64,000 nt of DNA, from NCBI RefSeq assembly GCF_900176515.1, contig NZ_FWXV01000022.1, positions 1 to 64,000 of the forward strand, given 5' to 3'. Each line of letters opens with the position of its first letter. Positions within the stretch are counted from its first letter, which is position 1. A program made the translations under genes and the position numbers. Origin of the DNA: Kibdelosporangium aridum. Its GTDB lineage: Bacteria > Actinomycetota > Actinomycetes > Mycobacteriales > Pseudonocardiaceae. The notes under the pieces were generated by a model, which ran no database searches, was not told where the DNA came from, and worked only from the letters and a program-made list of their open reading frames with translations. This document shows positions 17,749-26,330 of the stretch, in pieces.

Positions 17749-18507
17749 CTACCCTGTGCCGCTCGAAAAGTCGTCGTTGCACGTCAGGCGGGCGTATCGG
17801 TACTCGTTGATGAGTCCATTAAGGACGCGGGTACGTAGTAGTGTGCGGGTGGTGGCCGGAGGTGCTGTGTCTTGCTGTTGGTGGGTCTCGGGTGGTCGTT
17901 GTTGCCGGGATTGGTGAGGCCGGTGCTGGTTGTAGTGCCGTTGGTATTCGGCGAGAACCTGGCGGGCGTGCGTCTCGTTGAGGATTAGAATGTGGTCACA
18001 GAGCTCGGTGCGGAGGGTTCTGATGACACGTTCGCAGTGGGCGTTCATCCGCGGCGCACGGGGTGCGCTGGTCAAGATATCCATCTCTTCGGCTCGGAAG
18101 ACGGCATCGAATGCTATGGAGTACTTCCCGTCCCGGTCGCGAAGCAGGAACCGGAATGAGTGTGTGCCGAACCGGCGGGCCTGACTGGCGAGGAACTGCT
18201 TCCAGGTGGGACCGGTTCGACGTGGAGCGGGATCGATGCCTGCTGAGTTCAGGATCTTCCAGACGGTGGATGCGGCGATCCGATGCCCGAGCCGGGCCAA
18301 TTCGCCGTGGATTCTCCGGTGACCCCAACGCGGGTTGTCCTGGGCCAACAGGATCATGATCCCAACGGCGTCACTGTGGTGCCCTGACCAGCTGCGACGG
18401 CTTTTCGAGCGGTACAGGTGTCGCGGCGCAGCAACACCGCGGGGACGGACAGCAGTCGTCGGGTCAATTGGTACAGCAGTGACACGATCACTGGACCATG
18501 ATCCCAA
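17749..18507 (-). pseudogene. Family-B integrase-type transposase lacking part of its catalytic core
   Basis: The frame of about 252 codons contains RWGHRRIHGELARLGHRIAA, DPAPRRTGPTWKQFLASQA, then jumps directly to FRFLLRDRDGKYSIAFDAVF, RMNAHCERVIRTLR and a LNGLINEYRYA tail. Compared with the homologous order in family A, the section with the first catalytic aspartate (ACDFF-type) between LASQA and FRFLL is deleted. The N-terminus is replaced by IS-end sequence. The second aspartate and the glutamate remain, but the enzyme should be inactive. Confidence 0.65.
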
Positions 18508-18558
18508 CGGCTTACTTGGTGTTCTGACCAGGCGCTACGACCTTTTCGAGCGGTACAG
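17754..18558 (-). mobile_element. Family-B insertion sequence, damaged and with two right ends
   Basis: The left end at 17754 (CTGTGCCGCTCGAAAAG) matches two right ends on the other side: one at about 18395-18417 and a second at 18541-18558, both reading CTTTTCGAGCGGTACAG. The blocks 18351-18417 and 18495-18558 are near repeats of each other (each with ATGATCCCAACGGC and a CTGACCAG). Between them are the first transposase codons. This looks like an IS end inserted into, or recombined with, a second copy of itself. The ends are shared with the MITE at 7498-7777. Confidence 0.65.
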
Positions 18559-18718
18559 CATTCCAGCCGCGATCCCGTTGCTTCACTTCAAGCAACCTGA
18601 CCACATATCGACCCCGTCCGTCCAAACGGGACAAAGTCACTGTAACTGTGGAGTCGCCGGCAGGTCCGAAGACACTCCACCGAGTAGGCCCACGGGCAAA
18701 TCTGTCCGATTCGGACAA
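18559..18718 (-). pseudogene. Fragment of an unknown protein cut by the family-B IS
   Basis: The minus strand reads SDRFARGPTRWSVFGPAGDS, TVTVTLSRLDGRGRYVVRLL and EVKQRDRGWNA, then runs into the IS end, where the codons become VPLEK. The composition is protein-like but it is not recognised. It ends exactly at the IS terminus. Confidence 0.4.
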
Positions 18719-18756
18719 CGCCCTGACGTCGGATTGTCGTGTGGGACCACATCACC

Positions 18757-19743
18757 TCAGCCGTAGATGATGGCCTGCTTCGACGTCTGCCGCACTCCGT
18801 TGGTGCCGTTGAGGAAGCGCTCGCCCCACGGAGTGAGATCCGCTGGGTTGAACGAACGGACCAGATCGAGGTACTCGACACCGCCGCCGTTGCCGCTCCA
18901 CGACCAGCCGAGATAGCCGATGCCACGCGCCTGGGACTGCGCCATGATCGTGTCCTCGTCTGGGTCGCCGTCGCTGTGCTTGTTCCCGAACTCGCCCACC
19001 ACCAGCGGCAGCCCCGCCGAACGGAACGCGTCGAAGTACGCGTTGATCTTCGCTGCCGTGTTGTACACGCCATACATGTGGACGGAGAACACCGTGTTGC
19101 GTTGCGGGTCGGCGTTGAACACCGAGGCAGCGTTGTTGCGCATGATGTTCAGCCAGTCCTGGCCCCACATCGGCGCGTCCGCCATCAGCAGGTGCTGCAG
19201 CCCGGCTCCGCGCAACCGCTTGATCGCGTTCTTCGTCGCGCTCGCCCACGCCGGGCTCACCAGCAGATTGGTACCGAACGGCTCGTTGCCCAGGTTGATC
19301 ACAACGTAGTTCTCCTGGCCCTTGAGCGCATCGGCGACGCCGATCCAGTAGCTCGCCGCCTGGTCCAGGGTCACCGCTCCGATCTGATCGCCGTACCCGG
19401 TGGTGTCATGGGCCTCCAGCACGCAGATCAACCGGTTCTGCTTGCACAGCGAGATGACGTTGGTGACGTCAGCGGCCGAGCTCGGTCCCCACCGCTTGCC
19501 GGTGCCCAGCACCACGCGAACCGTGTTGGCACCAAAGGACTTGATGTCCGCGAACGAACCAGTCTGACCGGGGAACCAGACGTGCGGGTGGTTCACGCCC
19601 CGCATGACGAAGGCGCTTCCGTTCCCCTCGACGACTCGCGTGCCGCTGACGTGCAGGCCGGTCGCGGCCGCGGCGGGTTGCACGCCGAACAGAATCGACG
19701 CCACCAGCGCGAGCACACTCGCGACACTCAGCCTTTTGACCAC
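18757..19743 (-). CDS. Secreted glycoside hydrolase family 5 enzyme, probable beta-mannanase
   Basis: With the GTG at 19743 (GGAGGG a few bases upstream) the product is 328 aa. It has a signal peptide (VKRLSVASVLALVASIL to AAAA) and a TIM-barrel GH5 domain starting GLHVSGTRVVEGNGSAFVMR. The acid/base glutamate is in VVINLGNEPFG and the nucleophile in LPLVVGEFGN. VFSVHMYGVY and YLGWSWSGNGGGVEYLDL fit GH5_8-type mannan endo-beta-1,4-mannosidases. It would cut plant mannans outside the cell. A carbohydrate-binding module is absent. A 16-base palindrome 110 bases upstream is a candidate operator. Confidence 0.88.
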   Translation of the reverse strand: MVKRLSVASVLALVASILFGVQPAAAATGLHVSGTRVVEGNGSAFVMRGVNHPHVWFPGQTGSFADIKSFGANTVRVVLGTGKRWGPSSAADVTNVISLCKQNRLICVLEAHDTTGYGDQIGAVTLDQAASYWIGVADALKGQENYVVINLGNEPFGTNLLVSPAWASATKNAIKRLRGAGLQHLLMADAPMWGQDWLNIMRNNAASVFNADPQRNTVFSVHMYGVYNTAAKINAYFDAFRSAGLPLVVGEFGNKHSDGDPDEDTIMAQSQARGIGYLGWSWSGNGGGVEYLDLVRSFNPADLTPWGERFLNGTNGVRQTSKQAIIYG

Positions 19744-19852
19744 AGACCCTCCATCGATCCCAGGTGGTGCCGAACGCACACAACCTGCCGCGCGCGGATT
19801 GCCCAGATGGAACCGTACGCACGAGATCTTGGCAAGAATCACATATTAACTG

Positions 19853-19868
19853 TTGTGCAGGTGCACAA
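19853..19868. promoter_or_regulatory. Palindrome TTGTGCAGGTGCACAA upstream of the GH5 gene
   Basis: Two exact 7-base arms (TTGTGCA/TGCACAA) surround GG. On the minus strand it precedes an AT-rich TTAATATG stretch that could be the -10 of the GH5 promoter. Position and symmetry suggest a sugar-responsive repressor site. Confidence 0.4.
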
Positions 19869-20277
19869 GCGTTGCAGGAACGCGCACGTCGTATTCGACG
19901 ACGTGCTCGCGCGCATTCGACTGGACCGTCCACTCGGACTAGCCCGAAGCCGACCGTCTTGATTAGGCCATCTTGGTCAACAAGAACCGCGAAGAAGAGA
20001 AGCAACGCGACACCGTCCTCACTCAGCAGCGTGGCTTGCGGGGCGCCATTGAGAACGACTCAAGGCTGAAAGCTGAGGAGCAGGCAGATCTGGACGGCGT
20101 CGAGGCCCGGGAGAAGTCCCGCGAATGCCTGACGGCTGTGCGATCAAGGTTGACGCCGAGGCTGGTGATTTTGCCGATGACGGTGGCCGTGATCGCGATC
20201 ATCATTCCGCACGAAGGTCCAAGGAACCGTCGAGCTGATGTGCCTACACGGTTCTTCCCTGCGTGGAAGGAGTTCGA
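19869..20277. other. Divergent intergenic region
   Basis: The 400 bases between the mannanase and the polyester-hydrolase gene carry a plus-strand frame from about 19973 (rich in Glu/Lys/Arg, EEEKQRDTVLTQQRG) with no family match or ribosome site. The region presumably holds the two divergent promoters. Confidence 0.35.
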
Positions 20278-21159
20278 GTGCGGTCACAGATCACCACTCC
20301 TATCAGCGGACAGTTGCGGCGCCGGTGGGCGTTGCGACTGACCAGGGCGGCCACGGCGTTGGCGGCCGCGTTGGCGTTGGTCACCGGCACGGCGCCCGCC
20401 TTCGCCGATGAGGTCGGCCAGGCTCCCACTGCCGCGAACATCGTCGGCGATGGCAGTTTCGCCACCACGTCGAGCGCCATCACCGGCCAGTCCGGCTTCG
20501 GTGGCGGAACCGTCTACTATCCGACGACCGCGGGCAGGTATCCCGTCGTGGCTGTCGCTCCTGGCTTTCTCTCCGACTGGAACAGTCTCAACTGGCTCGG
20601 CTCGCGGGTGGCTTCGTGGGGCTTCGTCGTGGTGGGCGTGAACACCAACAGTGGCTTCGACTTTCCGCCTTCTCGTGGGGACCAGTTGCTCGCGGCGTTG
20701 AACTGGGCAGTCGGCTCGGCCCCGGTGGCGGTGCGCGACAAGGTGGACGGCACGAGACGTGGCGTGGCCGGATGGTCGATGGGTGGCGGCGGTACGTTGG
20801 AGGCTCTTGCCAAGGACACGACCGGCACCGTGAAGGCTGGTGTCCCGCTCGCTCCGTGGCACTCCGACAAGACGTGGGAGCAGGTCTCCGAGCCGGTGTT
20901 CCTCGTCGGCGGGCAGAACGATACCGTCGCGGCGCCCAGCTCGCACGCGATTCCCTTCTACAACTCACTGGGTGGGCAGAAGTCCTACCTGGAGCTCGCC
21001 GGGCAGGCGCACTTCTTCCCCACCACGAGCAATCCCACGGTCTCCCGGGCGATCGTGTCCTGGTTCAAGCGCTTTGTCAGCTCCGACAACCGGTTCACTC
21101 CCTTCACGTGCGGCTACACCGGTAGTGCTGTCTCGAACTTCCGCAGCAGCGCTTGCTGA
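20278..21159 (+). CDS. Secreted cutinase / PETase-like polyester hydrolase
   Basis: The start GTG 20278 is chosen because GGAAGGAG lies 6-7 bases before it; the 293-aa product then begins with a signal peptide ending near APAFADE. The alpha/beta-hydrolase core matches dienelactone-hydrolase/cutinase enzymes: SDWNSLNWLGSRVASWGFVV, the nucleophile motif GWSMGGGGTLEAL, a conserved APWHSDKTW loop with the tryptophan of PET hydrolases, Asp in GGQNDTVAAP, and His in LAGQAHFFP. CGYTGSAVSNFRSSAC closes the C-terminus with a disulfide in the position known from Thermobifida cutinases and IsPETase. His follows the catalytic Asp region (SSHAIPFY), as in cutinases rather than the Ser of IsPETase. It should hydrolyse polyesters or triglycerides outside the cell. 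Confidence 0.9.
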   Translation: MRSQITTPISGQLRRRWALRLTRAATALAAALALVTGTAPAFADEVGQAPTAANIVGDGSFATTSSAITGQSGFGGGTVYYPTTAGRYPVVAVAPGFLSDWNSLNWLGSRVASWGFVVVGVNTNSGFDFPPSRGDQLLAALNWAVGSAPVAVRDKVDGTRRGVAGWSMGGGGTLEALAKDTTGTVKAGVPLAPWHSDKTWEQVSEPVFLVGGQNDTVAAPSSHAIPFYNSLGGQKSYLELAGQAHFFPTTSNPTVSRAIVSWFKRFVSSDNRFTPFTCGYTGSAVSNFRSSAC

Positions 21160-21170
21160 TACGGGTTTCC

Positions 21171-21193
21171 GGCCGGGGCGCCTCGCCCCGGCC
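21171..21193. terminator. Bidirectional hairpin between convergent genes
   Basis: GGCCGGGGCG at 21171-21180, a CCT loop and CGCCCCGGCC at 21184-21193 form a perfect 10-bp GC stem. It lies exactly between the stop codons of the polyester hydrolase (plus) and the LuxR regulator (minus). Confidence 0.75.
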
Positions 21194-21198
21194 GTCGG

Positions 21199-23934
21199 TC
21201 AGGTCATCAGTTTCGCCAGTTCGACGCGGGAGCGCACGCCCAGTTTGGCGAATATGTTGCGCATGTGGTGGTCTACCGTTCGCGTACTGATGAGCATCCG
21301 CGCGGCCACCTCACGATTTGTCGCGCCTTCCGCGACCAGGTGGGCGATCTGGCTTTGATGGGGTGTCAGTGTTTCGGTGATGCTACCGGCGCGAGACGGT
21401 ACCGGTTGTCCGGCGGCGCGCAGTTCGGCTGCGGCTTGGTCAGCCCACGGCCGAGCGTCGAATCGCTCAAATGTGGACAGCGCGTTGTGCAGGAACTCCC
21501 GCGCTGCCTTGGGTTTTCGTCGACGACGCAAGTGCCTGCCGAACAGCAGTCCGGTACGGGCGTGCTCGAACTCGTTGGTGCTGAGCGTATGGTGTGCCAT
21601 CGCATCGACGAAATGCGTTTCTGCATCGTCCATGTTGTCAGCGAGCAACGCATGGCATCGGGCTGACAGAGCGAGCCAGTGCGGACTGCCAGTGCTCGTG
21701 GCCCATGAGTCGTACACCCGGAGCGCGTCGATCGCGATCGCGCGGCGTTCGCATCGCGCGGCGGCTTCCACAAGATGGGGGGTGGCCCCGACTTGAACGA
21801 TCAGATGCCCGTTGCCGCTGCCGTTGGTGATGATTCTGCATAGGTGCGTGACCACGTCGGCGTACTTGCCGTCGGCCAGATCGAGCACGGCCAGCGCCCA
21901 GTGGCCGATTGCCGTCGCCCGGCCGCTGCCTGGGCCACGCGGATGGGTGGCGGCCTGCCGCAACCGCAGCAGACAGGTGTGCCGGTCACCGGTCATGGCG
22001 GCGAGTCCCGCGAGCAGGGCCAAGTAGTTGCCGGCCAGGTTGTCCTGCCCGCTCTGGCGCGCCAGCCGGAGCCCTTCCAGCCCGGTTGCCGGGTTGTCGC
22101 AGCGGCCGAGGAGGAATTCCGCCAGCGCGGCGATCTCCATGGCCTGCGGCACAGCCGGCACATCGCCGTCTGTCTGGGCGATTCGTGCTGCCTTGGAGGC
22201 CAGCGCGTACGCCTGTGCTTCGTCACCCCGGAAGATAGCTGCCATGCTTGTGCGAGTGAGGGTGCCGACGTCGTTGAGGGATGCAGCTCTGGCGAACATC
22301 CGGCGCGACAGGCTGATCGCCCGGCGGTGTTCGCCGCGGAAGGTTGCCGACAGGGTTGCGAAGTGGTCGAACATCGACTCGACGTCGGGTGGCTCTTCCG
22401 GACGGCGCAGCGCCAGGGCACGCTGTGCGATGTCCGGATAGCGGGCATGACCGCCGGACAGGCAAAGCGCCTCGCCTGCCCGGATGAACGCACCGAGGGC
22501 GAGGTATCGGTTGTGGTCTGCCAGATCGCCGGCCGCGGTCAGGAGCATGTGCTGGGCCGTGCGGGCCGCGCCGGCTCTCAGCTCGATCTCACCGGTCAGA
22601 ATCCGTGACTGTGCCTGGATCACATCGGACACCGGTGTCGCAGCAACCTGGCGTAGCAGTGTCCGTGCCCGGTTCGGCTCACCCGCCTGCCATGCGTGAT
22701 GCGCCGCCGCGACCAGCCGGCCCGCAGCCGTGACAGGGTCGGTAGTGAGATCAGCAGCGCGTTCCAGCGCTCGTGACGACATGGCGTGACATTGGGTTGG
22801 CTCCGCCGCGGTTTGCTCCAGCTCCGCGGCCAGCTCGTCGTCTGGGCTATCCGCGGTTGCGGCCCGGTGCAGAGCATGCCGCAACGGATCTGTTCGGCGA
22901 TCCACAGCTTGCGCCAGGCAACGGTGCGCGGCCCTGCGTTGGGCGAGAGTCGCCTCGTTGTAGGCGACTGAGCTGAGCAGTGGCTGTGGGAACGACAGGG
23001 TTGTGCCCTCGACACGAATGATCCCGGCCTTCTCCGCGGGCTCCAGAGCCGCGATGTCCACAGCGCTCGCTGCTGCCGCGCGCGCGAGGGTGTTCACGTC
23101 TGCCTGGTCGTCGGCGGCTGCCAGCAACACCAGCCACCGCGCCTGGGCCGGTAACCGGCCCAGTCTGTCCCGATACGAGCCGCGCAGGCCGCTCTCCGAG
23201 GGAAGGGTTCCCGGCGCAGGCTGGTCACCCCGGATCTGGTCAGGTGTCAGCGACGTGGCCAGGTCGATGAGCGCGCGCGGGTTGCCTTTCGCCGATTCAA
23301 CCAGGACTGCGCACACGCCGACAGCGGCTCCGGTCGTCTGCAGGACCTCTCGGCTGGCTTGCTCGTCGAGCGGCCCGAGCCGGTGAGCCGGAACGCCGGA
23401 GATGGCCTTGCCGCCGCGGCCCTCATCGCAATAGGCGAACAGCAGGCCGATACGGTCGCTGCGCACTCGTCGAGCTACGAAGACCAACACTTCGAGTGAC
23501 GGTTCGTCGAGCCAGTGCGCGTCGTCCACAGCAAACAACAGCGGACTGTCTCGCGCCGCCTGGCGGAACAGGCGAAGCACAGTGGCGCGCAAGGCCAGCC
23601 CGCCAACTGTTCCCTGTTCCAAAGCCTGGGCCAGCTCTCGAGCCGGCTCGGACAGTTGCCCTGGCACGTGCTCGGTGAGCAGATGAAGTATCTGATGAAG
23701 CGCGGCGAACGACACGCCTGCCTCCGCCTCGTGCCCGTCGAATGCGACCACAGTGAAACCGATCGCCTCAGCGACGCCGAACCGGACAAGCGCGCTCTTG
23801 CCGACACCCGCGTCGCCGTGGAAAACCAATGCTCCGCCCGATCCCGCGGCGATATCGGACATCAGTGCGGTGAGCCGTTCGCATTCCAGGCGACGGCCAG
23901 GCAGCGGAATCCCCTGCGGCGGCGCAGACAACAC
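21199..23934 (-). CDS. LAL-type LuxR family transcriptional regulator
   Basis: This is a large ATP-binding regulator of about 911 aa if the GTG at 23934 is used; an open frame extends to a TTG at 24024. The usual family start is just before GRRLECERL, which favours the shorter form. An AAA/NTPase domain has Walker A GDAGVGKSALV and Walker B-like LLFAVDDAHWLDEPS. A long helical TPR-like middle follows. The C-terminal LuxR helix-turn-helix includes LTPHQSQIAHLVAEGATNRE, STRTVDHHMRNIFAKLGVRS and LAKLMT. Such proteins activate catabolic or secondary-metabolite genes in response to a ligand. It is convergent with the polyester hydrolase; its target is unknown. Confidence 0.88.
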   Translation of the reverse strand: MLSAPPQGIPLPGRRLECERLTALMSDIAAGSGGALVFHGDAGVGKSALVRFGVAEAIGFTVVAFDGHEAEAGVSFAALHQILHLLTEHVPGQLSEPARELAQALEQGTVGGLALRATVLRLFRQAARDSPLLFAVDDAHWLDEPSLEVLVFVARRVRSDRIGLLFAYCDEGRGGKAISGVPAHRLGPLDEQASREVLQTTGAAVGVCAVLVESAKGNPRALIDLATSLTPDQIRGDQPAPGTLPSESGLRGSYRDRLGRLPAQARWLVLLAAADDQADVNTLARAAAASAVDIAALEPAEKAGIIRVEGTTLSFPQPLLSSVAYNEATLAQRRAAHRCLAQAVDRRTDPLRHALHRAATADSPDDELAAELEQTAAEPTQCHAMSSRALERAADLTTDPVTAAGRLVAAAHHAWQAGEPNRARTLLRQVAATPVSDVIQAQSRILTGEIELRAGAARTAQHMLLTAAGDLADHNRYLALGAFIRAGEALCLSGGHARYPDIAQRALALRRPEEPPDVESMFDHFATLSATFRGEHRRAISLSRRMFARAASLNDVGTLTRTSMAAIFRGDEAQAYALASKAARIAQTDGDVPAVPQAMEIAALAEFLLGRCDNPATGLEGLRLARQSGQDNLAGNYLALLAGLAAMTGDRHTCLLRLRQAATHPRGPGSGRATAIGHWALAVLDLADGKYADVVTHLCRIITNGSGNGHLIVQVGATPHLVEAAARCERRAIAIDALRVYDSWATSTGSPHWLALSARCHALLADNMDDAETHFVDAMAHHTLSTNEFEHARTGLLFGRHLRRRRKPKAAREFLHNALSTFERFDARPWADQAAAELRAAGQPVPSRAGSITETLTPHQSQIAHLVAEGATNREVAARMLISTRTVDHHMRNIFAKLGVRSRVELAKLMT

Positions 23935-24119
23935 GAAAGCGAGCGTATCGGCGACGACCAAACACGGGAAGTGCTTGTCAGCAACATGCGCGATTGCCGA
24001 TCCCGATTTGAACCAACACAACAAAAAAGAAGGCCGCCGCGCTTGGCGAACGGGAAACGCGACAATCTGCGCCGCAGCTGATGGGAATCGCCGCCTCGAA
24101 CGTCCTCAGTGGACGTACG

Positions 24120-24463
24120 TCAGGCCGGGACGCTCGCCCTGTCCAGCACCTGCATGAACGCGCGCGACCACTCGGGCAGGTCGGGCCGCCGCGGCAGGAC
24201 ACCATGGCGCCGTCCACGAATGTGGCGCCGGCGTTCCTTACGTCGGCTTTCAGGGGCGGGTATGCGGCCGTGGTGCGGCCGCGTAGCAGCCCCAGTGCGG
24301 CCGGGACCTGTGGGCTGTGGCAGATCGTGCCGACCGGGAGTGCTCGGTCGAAGAAGTGCTTGACGATGTGCGCCACGTCCGGGTCGGTTCGGATGTGTTC
24401 CGGCGCTCGGCCGCCGGGGATCACGAGCACGTCGTAGTCCTCGGGATTCACGTCGCCGATTGC
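24120..24463 (-). pseudogene. DJ-1/PfpI family fragment fused to transposase debris
   Basis: Downstream of IS debris the minus strand reads PEDYDVLVIPGGRAPEHIRT, DPDVAHIVKHFFDRALPVGT, ICHSPQVPAALGLLRGR and NAGATFVDGAMV. This is the class I glutamine-amidotransferase-like domain with the nucleophilic Cys in GTICHSPQ. A frame change near 24195 separates it from the natural end (PDLPEWSRAFMQVL). The N-terminal third is gone where transposase codons begin at about 24468. It is inactive. Confidence 0.7.
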
Positions 24464-24467
24464 CAGC

Positions 24468-24784
24468 CGGACGAGTTCGCCGTGGATCCTGCGGTGTCCC
24501 CATTTGCTGTCCTCGGTGGCAAGCCGCGTCGCCGGTGTGATGGGAAGATCGACGCCCGTCGGTGGCGAAGGATGAGCCTGGACAGGGCGCTGAGCCAGAG
24601 CCGGTCCGCGGGTTGATAGCGCAGGCGTTTTGCCGAGTGGGCGGTGCAGGATCGTGTTCTCGTGTCTCAGGACTAGGAGCTCGGCGTCCCTGCTGGTCTC
24701 ACGGCGTACAGTACTCCGGGAATCGAGAGCAGATGCCGGGTCACGCCGTACAGCAGCGAGACGATCGTGCAAGGATTGTCTCAA
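24468..24784 (-). pseudogene. N-terminal transposase fragment
   Basis: Minus-strand codons include AELLVLRHENTILHRPLGK and EDSKWGHRRIHGELVRL, the leader and helix-turn-helix region of a family-B-like transposase. The catalytic core is missing and the frame runs directly into the PfpI fragment. Some of the leader is out of frame (SLLYGVTRHLLSIPG is readable in another frame), so it is a relic. Confidence 0.55.
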
Positions 24785-24799
24785 CCTGACTGGCAGGCC

Positions 24800-25700
24800 C
24801 GTTGACCTACAGCGATGAGTATTTGAGCGTCACACGGGGTTGGAGACGTACCAGTTGGCCTCGTCCCACGGGTCCGCGTCGTCCGGCACGTTACGGAGGT
24901 ACACGAATCGGTGCGGTGCCGGCTGGGGTCGTTGGCGATCCGGACGCATTCGTCGTGTTCGGACTTGGCGAAGCTGGCCAGGTCGTTGCCCGCGATCATC
25001 AACGGTTGCATCCGGGTACCCATGCCGGTACGCATCGCGCCGACCACAGATCCCCGTTCGGCTGGTTCAGCACCTCGTCGAAGATCACCGCAGAGGGGTT
25101 GTGACCGAGGTTGCCCATGCTGTCGGCGGCGACCACTTCGTAGTAGGACCCGGTTTTCTCATCGACGATGCGGGCCTGGTGCTCGATCGCCCGCAGGCGA
25201 CGGGAGAGCACCGGGGACAGCTTGACCATCCGGGCGGCGACCTCGAAGACCTTGTGCGCCTGGGGCTTGTCCATCGCGCAGCCGTAGATCTCCGTACCCT
25301 CCACCCCGGTCGGCCACGAGCATGTAGAGCGCGACGAACGCCAACAGCTCGGACTTGCCGTTCTTGCGCGCCAGCTCGATCCAGGCGATGCGGTAGCGCC
25401 GGACGTAGCGCCCCACGCCTCATCCCAGCGCACCTCACCGAACAGCGGTCTGACGATGTCGTCGCGCTGCCAGGGCGCGAGGATGAACGAGGTCCTGGCC
25501 CACCGGTCTTTGGTGTGGACGCAGATCTCCTGCTCTCCTGCGCGCTCCTGCGCGAACGCGATCGCGTGATCCGCACGCGGCTTGCACAGGTGGTCGCCGC
25601 GCTTGCGGTAGGTGCGGCCGTCGACGTGCGGCCACAGACACGAAGCCGCAGGGCCTTCATGGGTGGCCTGCTGGTGGTGGGGTTTACGAGAGGAGCCGCT
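24800..25700 (-). pseudogene. Phage terminase large subunit, multiply frameshifted
   Basis: The minus strand holds a terminase N-terminal half in pieces. WPHVDGRTYRKRGDHLCKPR and WARTSFILAPWQRDDIVRPL come first. A frame change leads to RYRIAWIELARKNGKSELLA (Walker A of the packaging ATPase), then EIYGCAMDKPQAHKVFEVA and NPSAVIFDEVLNQPNGDLW (Walker B). Two more frame changes lead to PLMIAGNDLASFAKSEHDEC and FVYLRNVPDDADPWDEANW. The nuclease half is missing. It follows the small-subunit gene in the usual phage order and is a prophage remnant. Confidence 0.75.
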
Positions 25701-26156
25701 CCGCACCGCCCACCGAGTCGCCATCGCCGCCCACCTCGGCCTTGATCGCCTGACGATCCGACGGCGTCAAACCGAACCGGGCCGCGTTGGTGAGAAACAC
25801 CCGCTCCGCATCCGCCTGCACCTTCAACGCCGGATTCGGCACCAACACACCCGGCCCCGGCACCAGCAGCGCCGAGCCGTTCACCAGTTGGGGCGCTGCG
25901 GCGTACCGGGCCAGCGCCTCACACAACACCGCGAACGCGTCCGCATCCCAGGAGATCAGGACCTTGCGTGCGGTCATGTCGGGGCCAGCCGCTCCCAGAT
26001 CGCCCGGGCCTTGTCCGACAACCAGTCAGAGGGAGTCACAGCCTCGGCTGGTGGGACCGGTTCATGAGTGTTGATGCGGTCTTTCCGGTCGCCGTGCAGG
26101 ATGCGCAGGCCGGTTGACTTCGACACGGGGCCACGTTTTCCCATGGCCTCCTCCAA
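25684..26156 (-). pseudogene. P27-type phage terminase small subunit split by one frameshift
   Basis: The first part (26156 down to 25974) reads MGKRGPVSKSTGLRILHGDR to WLSDKARAIWERLAPT and stops. The second part (25977 down to 25684) continues MTARKVLISWDADAFAVLCE to DRQAIKAEVGGDG. One lost base in the CCCC run near 25977 explains the break. P27 small subunits bind pac/cos DNA and recruit the large subunit, whose remnant lies just downstream. Both are dead. Confidence 0.7.
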
Positions 26157-26209
26157 CCGTCAAGCGAGACCGGCCACCCGCTACGTCAGAGGTGTGGCAA
26201 AATTCCGAC

Positions 26210-26228
26210 TTTGACCAAATTGGTCAAA
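26210..26228. promoter_or_regulatory. Perfect 19-base palindrome
   Basis: TTTGACCAAATTGGTCAAA is exactly self-complementary around a single central A. It sits about 100 bases before the TPR-like frame at 26331, in AT-rich promoter-like DNA between it and the phage remnant. It is very likely a repressor operator. Confidence 0.55.
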
Positions 26229-26330
26229 CATGATGCAGGTTCCGAGACTACCCTTGCCCCGTGGTCGACGCATAGCTCATCCAGGAGCAAATTTTCCATA
26301 CTGCAAATATTATGCAGGAGATCTACCGTA

